From assembly GCA_030433075.1 (NCBI GenBank), contig JAUILI010000004.1, positions 1 to 64,000 of the forward strand: a DNA stretch of 64,000 nt. The letters run 5' to 3'. Origin of the DNA: Gammaproteobacteria bacterium (GTDB lineage Bacteria; Pseudomonadota; Gammaproteobacteria; Pseudomonadales; Azotimanducaceae). Below, piece by piece: positions 19,837-28,093 of this stretch (within the stretch, counting starts at the first letter, position 1; each line of letters starts with the position of its first letter). Position numbers and translations under genes: made by a program. The notes beneath the pieces were generated by a model. The model was not told where the DNA came from and made no database searches. It saw nothing but the letters and a program-made list of their open reading frames with translations.

Positions 19837-20337
19837 ATGACCGAGGGCAATCAACCCTTTTCCCTTCGCCGTTGCGATCCACGGCAGGAGCGCGCGGTGC
19901 TCATCGAGGCGGTGACGGCGCTCCAGGATTTCGAGCGGGCGGTGGAGCCGCGCCTTCCCGAGGGCGCGGCCGTGGCGGCGCGCTATGTGGACGCCATGGT
20001 GCAGCGCTGCATGGCGTTTCGCGGTGCAATCTTTCTCGCGGAGCGAAAGGGCCAGATGGCGGGGTTCTGTTGCGTGCTGGCCCGTGTCACCGATAGCGCC
20101 CTGGCGGAGGGGCAGCGCACCTACGCGAGCCTCGGGGAGCTCTTCGTCTACCCCGCCTTCCGGGGCCAGGGTGCGGCCCGGGCGCTGCTGTCCGTGGCCC
20201 AGGCCTTTGCGCGCGAGGGGGGCAGCGCCACCCTGCGGGTTCAGGTCCTCGCGGCCAACGAGGGGGCGCGGGCCACCTACGATCAGCTGGGGTTTCGGCC
20301 CCGCCTTCTTGAGCTCGAAAAGCCCCTCACCCCGTGA
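19837..20337 (+). CDS. GNAT-family N-acetyltransferase
   Basis: The 166-residue protein has the acetyl-CoA-binding motif A: LGELFVYPAFRGQGAARALLSVAQAFAREGG. A typical motif B, LRVQVLAANEGARATYDQLGFRP, follows. The substrate is unknown. The ATG follows a GGAG site by 8 nt. The next GNAT gene begins at a GTG whose last bases overlap this stop (GTGA), so two unrelated-looking acetyltransferases are translated as a pair. Confidence 0.88.
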   Translation: MTEGNQPFSLRRCDPRQERAVLIEAVTALQDFERAVEPRLPEGAAVAARYVDAMVQRCMAFRGAIFLAERKGQMAGFCCVLARVTDSALAEGQRTYASLGELFVYPAFRGQGAARALLSVAQAFAREGGSATLRVQVLAANEGARATYDQLGFRPRLLELEKPLTP

Positions 20338-20840
20338 CCGTACTGATTCGCAGCGCGCTGGCCTTCGATCTTCCGGAAATCCCCGCCCTGGAGCGCGCGG
20401 CGGCGCAGCGATTTTTAGAGACTGCCCACCCCGAACTGGCCGCCTCGCCGACCTCCATGACCGACGCCGTGCTTGAGCTTGCGCTGCGGGAAGACCGGCT
20501 CATTGTCGCCGAGCAGGACGACGCGCTCTGCGGCTTCGCCTTGCTTGATCAGCGTGGCGAAGACGGTTGGCTTCGGGAGTTCGACGTGCCCCCCGCCTTC
20601 GGGGGGCGGGGCGTCGGGCGTGCCCTGCTGGCCTTCAGCTGCGCCTGGGCCCGAGGGCGCAGCTGCCCCCGGCTCACCCTGACAACCTTCCGTACCGTGC
20701 CCTTTAACGGGCCCTTCTACGCGCGCTTTGGCTTTTCTTTCCTAGACGAGGCCACCCTGCCGCCCCACCTTGCGGAGGCCCTTGCCGCCGAGCGGGACGC
20801 CGGCCTTCGGGACCGCTGCGCCATGGCCATGGCGCTCTAG
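20334..20840 (+). CDS. GNAT-family N-acetyltransferase (GTG start)
   Basis: The 168-residue acetyltransferase has LREFDVPPAFGGRGVGRALLAFSCAWA as acetyl-CoA motif A and LTTFRTVPFNGPFYARFGFSFLDE as motif B. The latter wording is typical of GNATs annotated as small-molecule acetyltransferases. The substrate is unknown. It starts at a GTG overlapping the preceding stop by 4 nt and ends at a CTAG shared with the convergent smrA stop. Confidence 0.86.
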   Translation: MTVLIRSALAFDLPEIPALERAAAQRFLETAHPELAASPTSMTDAVLELALREDRLIVAEQDDALCGFALLDQRGEDGWLREFDVPPAFGGRGVGRALLAFSCAWARGRSCPRLTLTTFRTVPFNGPFYARFGFSFLDEATLPPHLAEALAAERDAGLRDRCAMAMAL

Positions 20841-21427
20841 CGGCCTCCGAGGGGCGTGCGCCGGGCGTGGCGCTCCCGGTTGTCCTGCCGCTTTTCCGCA
20901 TTCTTTCGCAGCAGCACATAGCAGGCGCCATAGCCGCCGTGGTGGCGCTGGGCGCTGTGGAAGGCGAGCACCAGGGGAAGAGTCGGTAACCAGTGGGCGA
21001 CGTAGCTTTTGAGCCGCCCGGGGGTTTCGCTTCGGTCCCCCCGGCCATGGGTGATGACGACGCTGCGAAGCCCTGCGCGCTGGGCGTCGTGCACAAAGCG
21101 CCACACCGCCTCTCGAGCTTCCCGGACCGTCATGCGGTGGAGATCAAGGGTCGCCTCCTGGGGATAGCGGCCCAGGCGAAGCTTGCGATACACCCCGGTC
21201 TGCACCCCGTCCCGCTTAAAGGCGATTTCATCGAAGGGGTCTACGGGGGGAACTTCCCCGAGGGTGAGGGTGTTGTTGTCCTTCGCCGTATTCGCGGCGG
21301 CCTGGCGCCGCGCCAGCTGGGCTAGGGAGGGGGCTTCGGGGCTTTCCGCCCGCACCCGCAGGTGGCTCTCCGCGAGGGGGGCCACGCCATTCATTTCAGC
21401 GAGGAAGAGGGCGTCATCTGAGGTCAT
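20837..21427 (-). CDS. smrA: Smr-domain endonuclease SmrA (YdaL)
   Basis: The 196-residue protein follows E. coli SmrA: DDALFLAEMNGVAPL at the N-terminus, GVQTGVYRKLRLGRYPQEATLDLHRMTVREARE and VVITHGRGDRSETPGRLKSYVAHWLP. It ends HHGGYGACYVLLRK and a basic tail. LDLH and HGRG correspond to the LDxH and HGxG catalytic/nucleic-acid contacts of the Smr fold. Family members nick DNA or cleave RNA, and the cellular role in gammaproteobacteria is unclear. AGGA lies 5 nt before the ATG. Its stop shares CTAG with the convergent GNAT gene. Confidence 0.88.
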   Translation of the reverse strand: MTSDDALFLAEMNGVAPLAESHLRVRAESPEAPSLAQLARRQAAANTAKDNNTLTLGEVPPVDPFDEIAFKRDGVQTGVYRKLRLGRYPQEATLDLHRMTVREAREAVWRFVHDAQRAGLRSVVITHGRGDRSETPGRLKSYVAHWLPTLPLVLAFHSAQRHHGGYGACYVLLRKNAEKRQDNRERHARRTPLGGR

Positions 21428-21508
21428 GGGTGTCCTCCAAAGCGGCCCGAGAGGCGAGCAGGCGCCCGCAGCGCAAGGGTCGCCGAGGTGCCTCGCTATT
21501 TCAAGCGT

Positions 21509-22126
21509 TCACGGCGCCCTTTTCCCCTTAGGGGCCAGAAAGGCGCGCTCCTCCGCCGTCGAGGGACGACCCAGGGCCGTATTGCGCCAGGGGTCGCGCC
21601 CAAAGCGGCGAAGGCGCCCCTCTAGGCTGGCTGCGCTCCGATCGAAATCGAGGATTAGCGGTGCCTGGGCATGACCCTCCCAGCGGCGCAGCCAGGCGCG
21701 GTAGCGCTGGCGTAGCGCACAGACCGTGGCCAGGGCTTCGCTGTGGCGAAAGGGCATGGTCAAAAAGAGCAGCTGCGCCGGGGCGTGGTGAGCTTCATCG
21801 CCTCGGGCGAGGGCAGCTTTCGCCTCGGTGCGGGCCAGGGCATCGAAGGCGAAGGCAAGGGCCATGCCGCGAAAGCAGTGGCGCGGAAGCTGATCCAACA
21901 GAATCACCCGGGCGAGCCGTTCCCGAGGGGTGCTTTTCGGCCAGCCTTCGACGGTTGTTGCGGCCTCCAGCGCCGGGAGGAAGATGCTTCGGAGCCGGGC
22001 GTCCTCAGCTTCGCTGGCGCGAAACCAACGCCTTCTGATCTCGGGCGGGGGAAGGCCGGCGGGCGCTGGCCCAAACCAGAGGGCCAGGAGCGCCTCCGGG
22101 TCAGGGAAGGGGCGGCCAGTGATCAC
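21509..22126 (-). CDS. DUF924 family protein
   Basis: The 205-residue, mostly helical, protein shows the DUF924 landmarks ALLALWFGPAP, RRRWFRASEAEDARL, ARVILLDQLPRHCFRGMALAFAFD, LLFLTMPFRHSE and FGRDPWRNTALGRPSTAEERAFL. The function is unknown, and the fold is thought to be TPR-like. The start is a GTG at 22126, 26 nt inside the upstream PaiB-like gene, so the two are probably co-translated. It is the last gene of the MBL-PaiB-DUF924 run. Confidence 0.85.
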   Translation of the reverse strand: MITGRPFPDPEALLALWFGPAPAGLPPPEIRRRWFRASEAEDARLRSIFLPALEAATTVEGWPKSTPRERLARVILLDQLPRHCFRGMALAFAFDALARTEAKAALARGDEAHHAPAQLLFLTMPFRHSEALATVCALRQRYRAWLRRWEGHAQAPLILDFDRSAASLEGRLRRFGRDPWRNTALGRPSTAEERAFLAPKGKRAP

Positions 22127-22685
22127 GATCGCCGCCCTGGCCGTCGGTCAGCGCGGCGAGGGGTTCGGCGCCTCGTCCCCGGAGGGCCTGCGCGAGGCGC
22201 GCTTGCGTCGCCGGTGTCTTGTTTTGCCCGAGCTTAAAGGTTCGGCGGAGGCTCAAACTGCCCAGGCGAAAGACCACGATGCCCGGCAGAAGCTGGGTGA
22301 TGAGGGTCTCGCTCACCGCCGGCGCGTGGGGTCCCTCCAGCGCCTGAAGCTGAGCGGCGAGGGCTGCGCGCCGGGCCGCTTCGTCCTCAAGGATGATCAG
22401 GGTGCCCTGGACCTCAAGGCGCACCGTATTCCAGGTGGGAACGGCAGGTTCGGGAGCATAGTCCTGGGCGCTGATATAGCCGTGGGGTCCCTGAAAAATC
22501 GCCAGGAGCGCCGTCCCCTCGTTTAGCCCGAGGCGGCGCCCCGTGGCCCGGGCCAGGTGGCCCTCAAGCAGGCCCTCCCCGGCCACTCGCAGCGGTGCGG
22601 CGGCCACCTGAAGCGCCGGGGTAACCAGCGTGGCGAAGGGATAGGCCGCGAGGAAGGGGCGGTCCCGATCCTCCAAGGCACTCAT
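22101..22685 (-). CDS. PaiB-like FMN-binding split-barrel protein
   Basis: The 194-residue protein has the PaiB/pyridoxamine-oxidase-like landmarks LEGHLARATGRRLG, GPHGYISAQDYAPEPAVPTWNTVRLEVQG and RTFKLGQNKT. The canonical PaiB motifs are HxARANP, YISPxWY and VPTWNYxxVH, so it is a somewhat divergent member. Proteins of this group bind FMN and have been called negative regulators in Bacillus, but the biochemical role is open. It begins 1 nt after the MBL gene stop. Confidence 0.8.
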   Translation of the reverse strand: MSALEDRDRPFLAAYPFATLVTPALQVAAAPLRVAGEGLLEGHLARATGRRLGLNEGTALLAIFQGPHGYISAQDYAPEPAVPTWNTVRLEVQGTLIILEDEAARRAALAAQLQALEGPHAPAVSETLITQLLPGIVVFRLGSLSLRRTFKLGQNKTPATQARLAQALRGRGAEPLAALTDGQGGDRDHWPPLP

Positions 22686-22686
22686 C

Positions 22687-23694
22687 CTAGGGTTCCCAGC
22701 ATTCCAGGTCGTTGGCGAAGAGCACCGCCCCCTTGAAGAGGGTGCCGATTTCCCGCCGGCTTTGAAGCTCCCGGCCCCGGGTGCGGGGCGTGCGATGGGA
22801 GAGGATTAGCAGGGTGGCGTCGGCCTCCTCGGCGAGCTTGGCGAGCTGGGAGGGGGGCATGTGCTCGTCCCGGGCGAAGCCCCGGACATTTTCCGGTACG
22901 GCGTGGTGCCCGACGATGATGGTCGAGCCCTCCGCCAGGGTCTTCACCGTTTGGCGCCGGTTCCCCGTGTCCCCGGTAAAGGTGATGCCGACGTCGCCCA
23001 CGTCCACGCGCCAGGCGAGGCTCGTGCCCGGGCCGTGATCGGTGGCGATGGCGGAAAGCGCGATGCCATCGCGGCGAAAGCCCCGCCAGGGCTTGCGGCC
23101 GGTGCTGTCGACTTCTTCCGGGAGCACCTCGAAGCCGCCCTGGGAGAAGGGCGAGAAGAAATCGGCCAGGTGGGGGTAGGCCCCGTTCGGCCCGAGGAGC
23201 CGGCGTGTCCAGGTTTTGAGCCCGAGGGTTTTTTCGCCGTCGCTGGGGCCAAAGATCGGGAGGTCTTCCTTGCGCCTAAGGAGCGCTGCGCCCTGGAGGA
23301 AAGCGGGCAAATCGGCGCTGTGCTCGACGTGGAGCTGGCTAAAGGCCACGGCGATGAGGTCCTTAAAGTCGGCGCCGGACTCTTCGAAGCGGAGCGCCGA
23401 GCCGGGGCCCATGTCGATGAGTACCCGAGCCTTCCCGTCGACCCAGACCAGATAGCCCGAGCCCGCTTGGGCGTCTTCGAGATCGTCCGCGCCGGCGCCC
23501 AGCACCTGAACGTAGACCCCCCGGGTACCGCAGGCCCGGCGATCGATCACCACCTCGAAGGGGCGTTCCGTGACCGTCCGCGCCAGCCGGGGATCGTCAA
23601 CGTTCATGCCCCCGCTCTGGGCGTTGGCCAGGGCGCTACCCATCAGCAGCAGCGCTGCCCCGAGCCCTTGGGGTCTCCGAAGAAAACTCGCCAT
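22687..23694 (-). CDS. Exported metallo-beta-lactamase-fold protein with altered metal motif
   Basis: This 335-residue protein has a probable signal peptide (MASFLRRPQGLGAALLLMGSALANA) and an RNase Z-like MBL core: SGYLVWVDGKARVLIDMGPG, ITFTGDTGNRRQTV, TIIVGHHAVPE and LLILSHRTP. Where active relatives have THxHxDH, this one reads SQLHVEHSAD, so the first His is Gln and the Asp is Glu. It may be a reduced-metal or inactive variant. The ATG at 23694 is preferred because AGGGA is 9 nt upstream; alternatives are 23703 and 23781. It heads the PaiB/DUF924 run. Confidence 0.8.
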   Translation of the reverse strand: MASFLRRPQGLGAALLLMGSALANAQSGGMNVDDPRLARTVTERPFEVVIDRRACGTRGVYVQVLGAGADDLEDAQAGSGYLVWVDGKARVLIDMGPGSALRFEESGADFKDLIAVAFSQLHVEHSADLPAFLQGAALLRRKEDLPIFGPSDGEKTLGLKTWTRRLLGPNGAYPHLADFFSPFSQGGFEVLPEEVDSTGRKPWRGFRRDGIALSAIATDHGPGTSLAWRVDVGDVGITFTGDTGNRRQTVKTLAEGSTIIVGHHAVPENVRGFARDEHMPPSQLAKLAEEADATLLILSHRTPRTRGRELQSRREIGTLFKGAVLFANDLECWEP

Positions 23695-23807
23695 CTCACC
23701 CATTCCCTGTGCGTCGTGAAACGGCGTCGAGCTTACCATCTCGAGGTTAAGGAAAGGGTCATCTAGGCCGCGTATAGTCAAAGCTTCAAAAGTGACTGAG
23801 CGTATTT

Positions 23808-24257
23808 GTGAGCCGACTGTTTGCCCGCCGATCCGCGCCCCGCTTGCGCACCGCCCGCTGCATCCTTCGTTCCGGGGATGACTTCCTCATGGTGGTCCAT
23901 TCCGGCGTGCGCAATTTTAAGCGCGCCCACTGGGGCCTGCCCGGGGGGCACATTGAATACGGCGAAGCCCCCGAGGATGCGGTGCGCCGGGAGCTCCAGG
24001 AAGAGCTCCGCATTGCCGTGCCCTCCCTCGGGGAGGTTGGCGATTACCGCTACAAAGGGGCCTTTCATCGGGTCTACACGGCGGTGGTCGACCGCACCAT
24101 CGAATGGTTCGACCGGGGCGAGCTTCTCGAGGTGGCCTGGCATCCCTTGGAAGCCATCGAAGGCTTCGCCCGGGAGCAGCGTCTCCATGCCGGCTATGAG
24201 CTCGACGCCATCCGCCTTCTTGCTCTCGATACGCGCCGGACGTCCGCTCGGTTCTAG
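23808..24257 (+). CDS. Nudix hydrolase
   Basis: The 149-residue protein has a Nudix box spanning GGHIEYGEAPEDAVRRELQEELRI, including the metal-binding REL.EE core. The usual glycine after EEx is replaced by Arg (EELRI). Members cleave nucleoside diphosphates linked to another moiety. The upstream WGLPGG resembles sugar-nucleotide or dinucleotide hydrolases, but no substrate can be named. The start is a GTG at 23808. It is divergent from the MBL gene, and the 113-bp gap contains a possible GTATAGT -10 element. Confidence 0.86.
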   Translation: MSRLFARRSAPRLRTARCILRSGDDFLMVVHSGVRNFKRAHWGLPGGHIEYGEAPEDAVRRELQEELRIAVPSLGEVGDYRYKGAFHRVYTAVVDRTIEWFDRGELLEVAWHPLEAIEGFAREQRLHAGYELDAIRLLALDTRRTSARF

Positions 24258-24272
24258 GGCCCTTTCCCCCTT

Positions 24273-24314
24273 GGGTGATTTCCCCCACCATCACCCCTCC
24301 CGATTCTAGGAGGG
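24273..24314 (+). promoter_or_regulatory. Two mutually exclusive hairpins in the M28 peptidase leader
   Basis: GGGTGAT at 24273-24279 can pair with ATCACCC at 24290-24296. CCCTCC at 24295-24300 can pair with GGAGGG at 24309-24314, which is the ribosome site six bases before the peptidase ATG. The stems share two bases, so forming one disfavours the other. This is the geometry of a translational switch, but it could be a chance result in G/C-rich sequence. Confidence 0.35.
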
Positions 24315-24320
24315 TTACCC

Positions 24321-25709
24321 ATGCGCTTAGCTTCGTTCCTGACCCTTGGGGGCATGGCCCTCGCTTTGGTGGCGCCGACCTCCTTCGCTGCCCCGGCCTT
24401 TGAACCTGCACCGCCGGCGCTCGACGCCCGCCTCTATGCGCTGGCGGAGGCCCCGTCGCCGTCTCGCATTGAGGCGGATATCCGGCAGCTCGTGGCCTTT
24501 GGTACGCGCAACACCCTGTCCGATACCGCGTCCGAAACGCGGGGCATCGGCGCCGCCCGACGCTTCGTGCGCGATGAGTTCGAGCGCATTAGCGCGGCCT
24601 GCGGCGGGTGCCTTGAGGTGCGGATGCAGCGCACCCTCGTCCCCGGGGACCCGGCCACGCGCATTCCCGTGGACACGGAAGTGGTGAACGTCTTCGCCAT
24701 TCTGCGCGGTCGCGACCCGTCGCGTTACGTGCTGATGGCCGGGGACATCGACTCCCGGGCGTCGAACCCCAGCGACGGTGAAACGGACGCTCCCGGTGCC
24801 AACGACAACGCTTCCGGTCTCGCTGGCGTGCTAGAAGCGGCCCGGGTGCTGTCCCAGGCGGGGCCTCGCTCGGCGTCCATCGTTTTTGCGGCGCTGTCCG
24901 GGGAGGAGCAGGGGCTCTACGGCGGTGCCCATTTGGCCGCGCTGGCCCGAGAGGAAGGCTGGGGCCTTGAGGCGGTCCTGAACAACGACATGATCGGCAA
25001 TATCGCGGGAATCGACGGGATCATCAGCAACGCGGAGTTCCGCGTGTTCTCCGAAGCGATTCCCGTGCCCGAGTATCGCCCGGAAGGGTGGAACTATCGT
25101 CGCTATGGCGGCGAAGTGGATGGCCCCTCCCGGCAGCTGGCCCGGCGCGTTGCCGCGCTCACGGAGCAGTTTTTCCCCAAGCTGAAGGCACGCATGGTTT
25201 ATCGCCTGGATCGCTTTGGCCGGGGCGGTCATCACACGCCCTTCAACAATGCAGGCTTTCCCGGGGTACGGATCATGGAAAGCCACGAGCACTACGATCG
25301 TCAGCACCAAGATCTGCGCACGGAGAACGGGGTGTTCTACGGCGACACCATCGACTTCGTGGACTTTAAGCATGCTGCGGCGCTTACGGCGGTTAACGTG
25401 GTGACCCTGGCAAGCTTGGCCTCGGCGCCCCCGGCCCCGACGGACGTGAAGATTGGTGGCGTTGTGGCGCCCGATACCTGGCTCAGCTGGACCACCACGG
25501 AGGACCCGGAGCTCGCCGGCTACAAGCTGCTGTGGCGGGAGACGGACGCGCCGCAGTGGACCCACGCGCGCTGGCTGGGCAAGGTGGATCACGTCACCCT
25601 GAAAGGCATGGTGATCGATAACTATCTCTTTGCCGTGGCCGCCGTGGCCAAGGACGGCAACGAAAGCGTGGCGGCCTTCCCCACCGCCGTGCTCCGGACC
25701 CGGCCGTGA
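24321..25709 (+). CDS. Secreted M28-family metallopeptidase with C-terminal fibronectin-III-like domain
   Basis: The 462-residue protein has a signal peptide (MRLASFLTLGGMALALVAPTSFA) and an M28 aminopeptidase core: GANDNASGLAGVLEAARVL, FAALSGEEQGLYGG, NNDMIGN and RFGRGGHHTPFNNAGFPGVRIME. A C-terminal module (PDTWLSWTTTEDPELAGYKLLWRE) looks like fibronectin type III. The first metal-ligand motif, usually GHxDS, reads GDIDS, so His is replaced by Asp. It probably hydrolyses peptides in the periplasm or outside the cell. The next gene overlaps by 4 nt. Confidence 0.9.
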   Translation: MRLASFLTLGGMALALVAPTSFAAPAFEPAPPALDARLYALAEAPSPSRIEADIRQLVAFGTRNTLSDTASETRGIGAARRFVRDEFERISAACGGCLEVRMQRTLVPGDPATRIPVDTEVVNVFAILRGRDPSRYVLMAGDIDSRASNPSDGETDAPGANDNASGLAGVLEAARVLSQAGPRSASIVFAALSGEEQGLYGGAHLAALAREEGWGLEAVLNNDMIGNIAGIDGIISNAEFRVFSEAIPVPEYRPEGWNYRRYGGEVDGPSRQLARRVAALTEQFFPKLKARMVYRLDRFGRGGHHTPFNNAGFPGVRIMESHEHYDRQHQDLRTENGVFYGDTIDFVDFKHAAALTAVNVVTLASLASAPPAPTDVKIGGVVAPDTWLSWTTTEDPELAGYKLLWRETDAPQWTHARWLGKVDHVTLKGMVIDNYLFAVAAVAKDGNESVAAFPTAVLRTRP

Positions 25710-26419
25710 AAATTCTTGGCCTCCTGGGGGGCATGAGCTGGGAATCGACCCAGCCCTATTACGCCCGCATCAACCAGCAGGTGCAGGCGCGCCTTGGGGG
25801 CGGTGCCTCCGCGGAACTGCTGCTCTGGAGCGCCAACTTCGCTGAAATCGAAGCGCTCCAGCACGCCGATGCCTGGGAGGCCTTAGGAGAGAAGCTGGGC
25901 ACTGCGGCCCGGGGCTTGGCTGCCGCCGGGGCGGAGCACCTCGTGCTGTGTACGAACACCATGCACTGCCTGGCCGACGCGATCACGGCGGCCAGCGGCC
26001 TGCCCCTGTTGCATATCGCTGAACCCACGGGGCAGGCGCTCCGGGGGCAAGGGGTGCGTCGCGTGGGCCTCCTGGGCACTCGCTTCACCATGGAGCAGCC
26101 CTTTTACCGGGCTTACCTTGAGGACCGCTTCGGGCTGGAGGTCCTAACCCCTGAGGCTGCGGTGCGCACCGGGGTTCATGAGATTATTTACCAGGAGCTG
26201 GTGCGTGGCGTGCTGCGGGAGGACAGCCGAAGGGTGCTGGCCGACGCGGTGGCAGCGCTGGCGGCAGAGGGCGCAGAGGCGGTGATTCTGGGCTGCACGG
26301 AGCTGGGCCTGCTGTTGAAGGACGGCGACGGCGCCGTGCCACTTTTAGATACGACCCAGCTCCACGCCGATGCGGCGGCGGCGCTGGCCTTGGATGACGA
26401 ACCGGAAAGGGGGGACTAG
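25706..26419 (+). CDS. Aspartate/glutamate (amino acid) racemase family protein
   Basis: This 237-residue cofactor-independent racemase has both catalytic cysteines: LVLCTNTMHCLADAI and AVILGCTELGLLL. The N-terminal LGLLGGMSWEST loop is also present. It should interconvert L- and D-forms of an acidic or broad-range amino acid. The GTG start overlaps the stop of the M28 peptidase (GTGA), suggesting joint use of peptide-derived amino acids, possibly D-residues. It is followed 5 nt later by an LLM oxidoreductase. Confidence 0.9.
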   Translation: MKILGLLGGMSWESTQPYYARINQQVQARLGGGASAELLLWSANFAEIEALQHADAWEALGEKLGTAARGLAAAGAEHLVLCTNTMHCLADAITAASGLPLLHIAEPTGQALRGQGVRRVGLLGTRFTMEQPFYRAYLEDRFGLEVLTPEAAVRTGVHEIIYQELVRGVLREDSRRVLADAVAALAAEGAEAVILGCTELGLLLKDGDGAVPLLDTTQLHADAAAALALDDEPERGD

Positions 26420-26424
26420 GGGCG

Positions 26425-27510
26425 ATGGATCAGGGACTGCTAAAGCCCGAGCTGGGCTATTACACGTTGGCGGGGCATACGAATAATCCTCGAGATTTAG
26501 TGCAGGAAGCGCTGGACGCGGAGCGCCTGGGGCTCGGCTCGGCCTTTATCTCCGAGCGCTTCAATCTGAAGGATGCCTCCACGCTTTCCGGCGCCGTGGG
26601 GGCCGTTTCCGAGCGCATCGGCATTGCCACTGGCGCGACCAACCACAACACCCGCCATCCGCTGGTCACGGCGACCTACGCCACCACCATGCATCGCTTA
26701 ACCGGCGGGCGCTTCGCCCTGGGCCTGGGCCGGGGTTTTGATGGGCTCTTTGATGCAATGGGGCTGCCGCGCATCACCATGAAGGGCATGGAAGACTTCT
26801 GCGGCATCATGCGCCGCCTCTGGCAGGGGGAAACGGTTCTGGGGCACGACGGCCCGGCGGGCAAGTATCCCTGGCTGGCCCAGGATCCCGCCTTCAACGA
26901 GGACATTCCCCTCATGCTCTGCGCCCTGGGCCCGAAAACCCTGGAGTTTGCGGGGCGGGTCTTCGACGGGGTGATCCTCCACACCTTCTTCACCGACGAA
27001 ACGCTGGCGGAATGCGTCCGCCTCGTGCGCAAGGGCGCCGCGGATGCCGGCAAGGACCCCGCCTCCGTGCGCGTCTGGTCCGTGCTCGCCACCATCGGCG
27101 ACCATCTCAGCTATGAGCTTACCATGAAGAAAACTGTGGGCCGCATGGCCACCTACCTGCAGGCCTATGGGGACATCCTCGTTTCCGTGAACGGGTGGGA
27201 TAAGGCAGTGCTCGAGCGTTTCCGCGCCGATCCCTTCGTGGCGAACTTCAAGGGCGCCCTAGACGCAAAGGCGTCCACGGAGGAGCTGGAGCGCGTCGCG
27301 CCCCTGATCCCGGAAGCCTGGTTGGCCGCGAGCGCCATGGGGTCCCCGGAGCAATGCGCCAAGCGCGTGGTTGATCAGTTCGACTGCGGCGCCGATGGCG
27401 TGATTCTTCATGGAGCGTCGCCGGCGGAGCTCGAACCCATCGTGAAGGCCTATGAGGTGATTCGCCCCGCTGCGCGCTTTGAAGGCCGTGTCGCCAACCC
27501 CGGGCGCTAG
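26425..27510 (+). CDS. LLM-class (F420/FMN-dependent-like) oxidoreductase, TIGR03857-like
   Basis: This 361-residue TIM-barrel protein has the bacterial-luciferase-like pattern: LGYYTLAGHTNNPRDLVQEALDAERLGLGSAFISERF, IATGATNHNTRHPLVTATYATTMHRLTGGRFALGLGRG and FDGVILHTFFTDETL. It closely fits the family annotated as F420-dependent oxidoreductase TIGR03857. Whether the organism makes F420 or the enzyme uses FMN cannot be told here. It is the third gene of the peptidase-racemase run. Confidence 0.83.
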   Translation: MDQGLLKPELGYYTLAGHTNNPRDLVQEALDAERLGLGSAFISERFNLKDASTLSGAVGAVSERIGIATGATNHNTRHPLVTATYATTMHRLTGGRFALGLGRGFDGLFDAMGLPRITMKGMEDFCGIMRRLWQGETVLGHDGPAGKYPWLAQDPAFNEDIPLMLCALGPKTLEFAGRVFDGVILHTFFTDETLAECVRLVRKGAADAGKDPASVRVWSVLATIGDHLSYELTMKKTVGRMATYLQAYGDILVSVNGWDKAVLERFRADPFVANFKGALDAKASTEELERVAPLIPEAWLAASAMGSPEQCAKRVVDQFDCGADGVILHGASPAELEPIVKAYEVIRPAARFEGRVANPGR

Positions 27511-28093
27511 CCGCTTGCGGCGCCCGGCGGCGGGGCTGGCGCCCTGCGCCCCAGCCGCGTTGACGGATGCTCAGGCGGATCGGCTTCAGTGGGCCGCTCG
27601 GGCTGGGGACGCGCTGGCTGCGCTGATTTTGGGGGAGCGCTTCCTGAGCGTACCCCATTACGCCCCGGCAAAGGCCTTTCCTTTCTTCCAGTTAGCAAGC
27701 GCTTACCCTCTTGCGCTTGCCCGCCTCGGAGACTTTTGGCTTCACAGCGAACCTGAGCATGGGGTCTGCGAGCGGGATCCGGCGCGCGCGCGCTGGGCCC
27801 ATGGGCGGGCGGGAGAAGCGGGTCATGGGCCCTCGGCCCTAGCCGCCAGTGACGCCTGGCGCATGGGGCGGGGCGGCGATCGGGACTATGAGACGGCCTA
27901 CTACTACCTGGGCCTCGCCTGGCGCTTTGGCCCCGTGGTCCCCCAGCTGGCCCTGCTGGAAGGGTCCCTGCGGATGGATCTCGCCCCGGAAGCCGTGGCC
28001 CGGGTGCAGCAGCGCCTGCGGCAGGAACGGGGGCGACCCCGGCGCTTCGGGATCGCCCTCATGCCCCTCTGGTGGGCGGCCTACCGCGGCTAG
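27479..28093 (+). CDS. Sel1/TPR-like helical-repeat protein of unknown function
   Basis: The product (up to 204 residues) contains alanine-rich helices with Sel1-like spacing: LQWAARAGDALAALILGERF, AFPFFQLASAYPLALARLGDFW, RARWAHGRAGEAGHGPSALAASDAW and YETAYYYLGLAWRFG. No catalytic motif is visible. Every in-frame start in the region is a TTG (27479, 27515, 27560), so the N-terminus is uncertain. The longest form overlaps the LLM gene by 32 nt. The stop shares CTAG with the convergent amidase. Confidence 0.62.
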   Translation: MKAVSPTPGASRLRRPAAGLAPCAPAALTDAQADRLQWAARAGDALAALILGERFLSVPHYAPAKAFPFFQLASAYPLALARLGDFWLHSEPEHGVCERDPARARWAHGRAGEAGHGPSALAASDAWRMGRGGDRDYETAYYYLGLAWRFGPVVPQLALLEGSLRMDLAPEAVARVQQRLRQERGRPRRFGIALMPLWWAAYRG

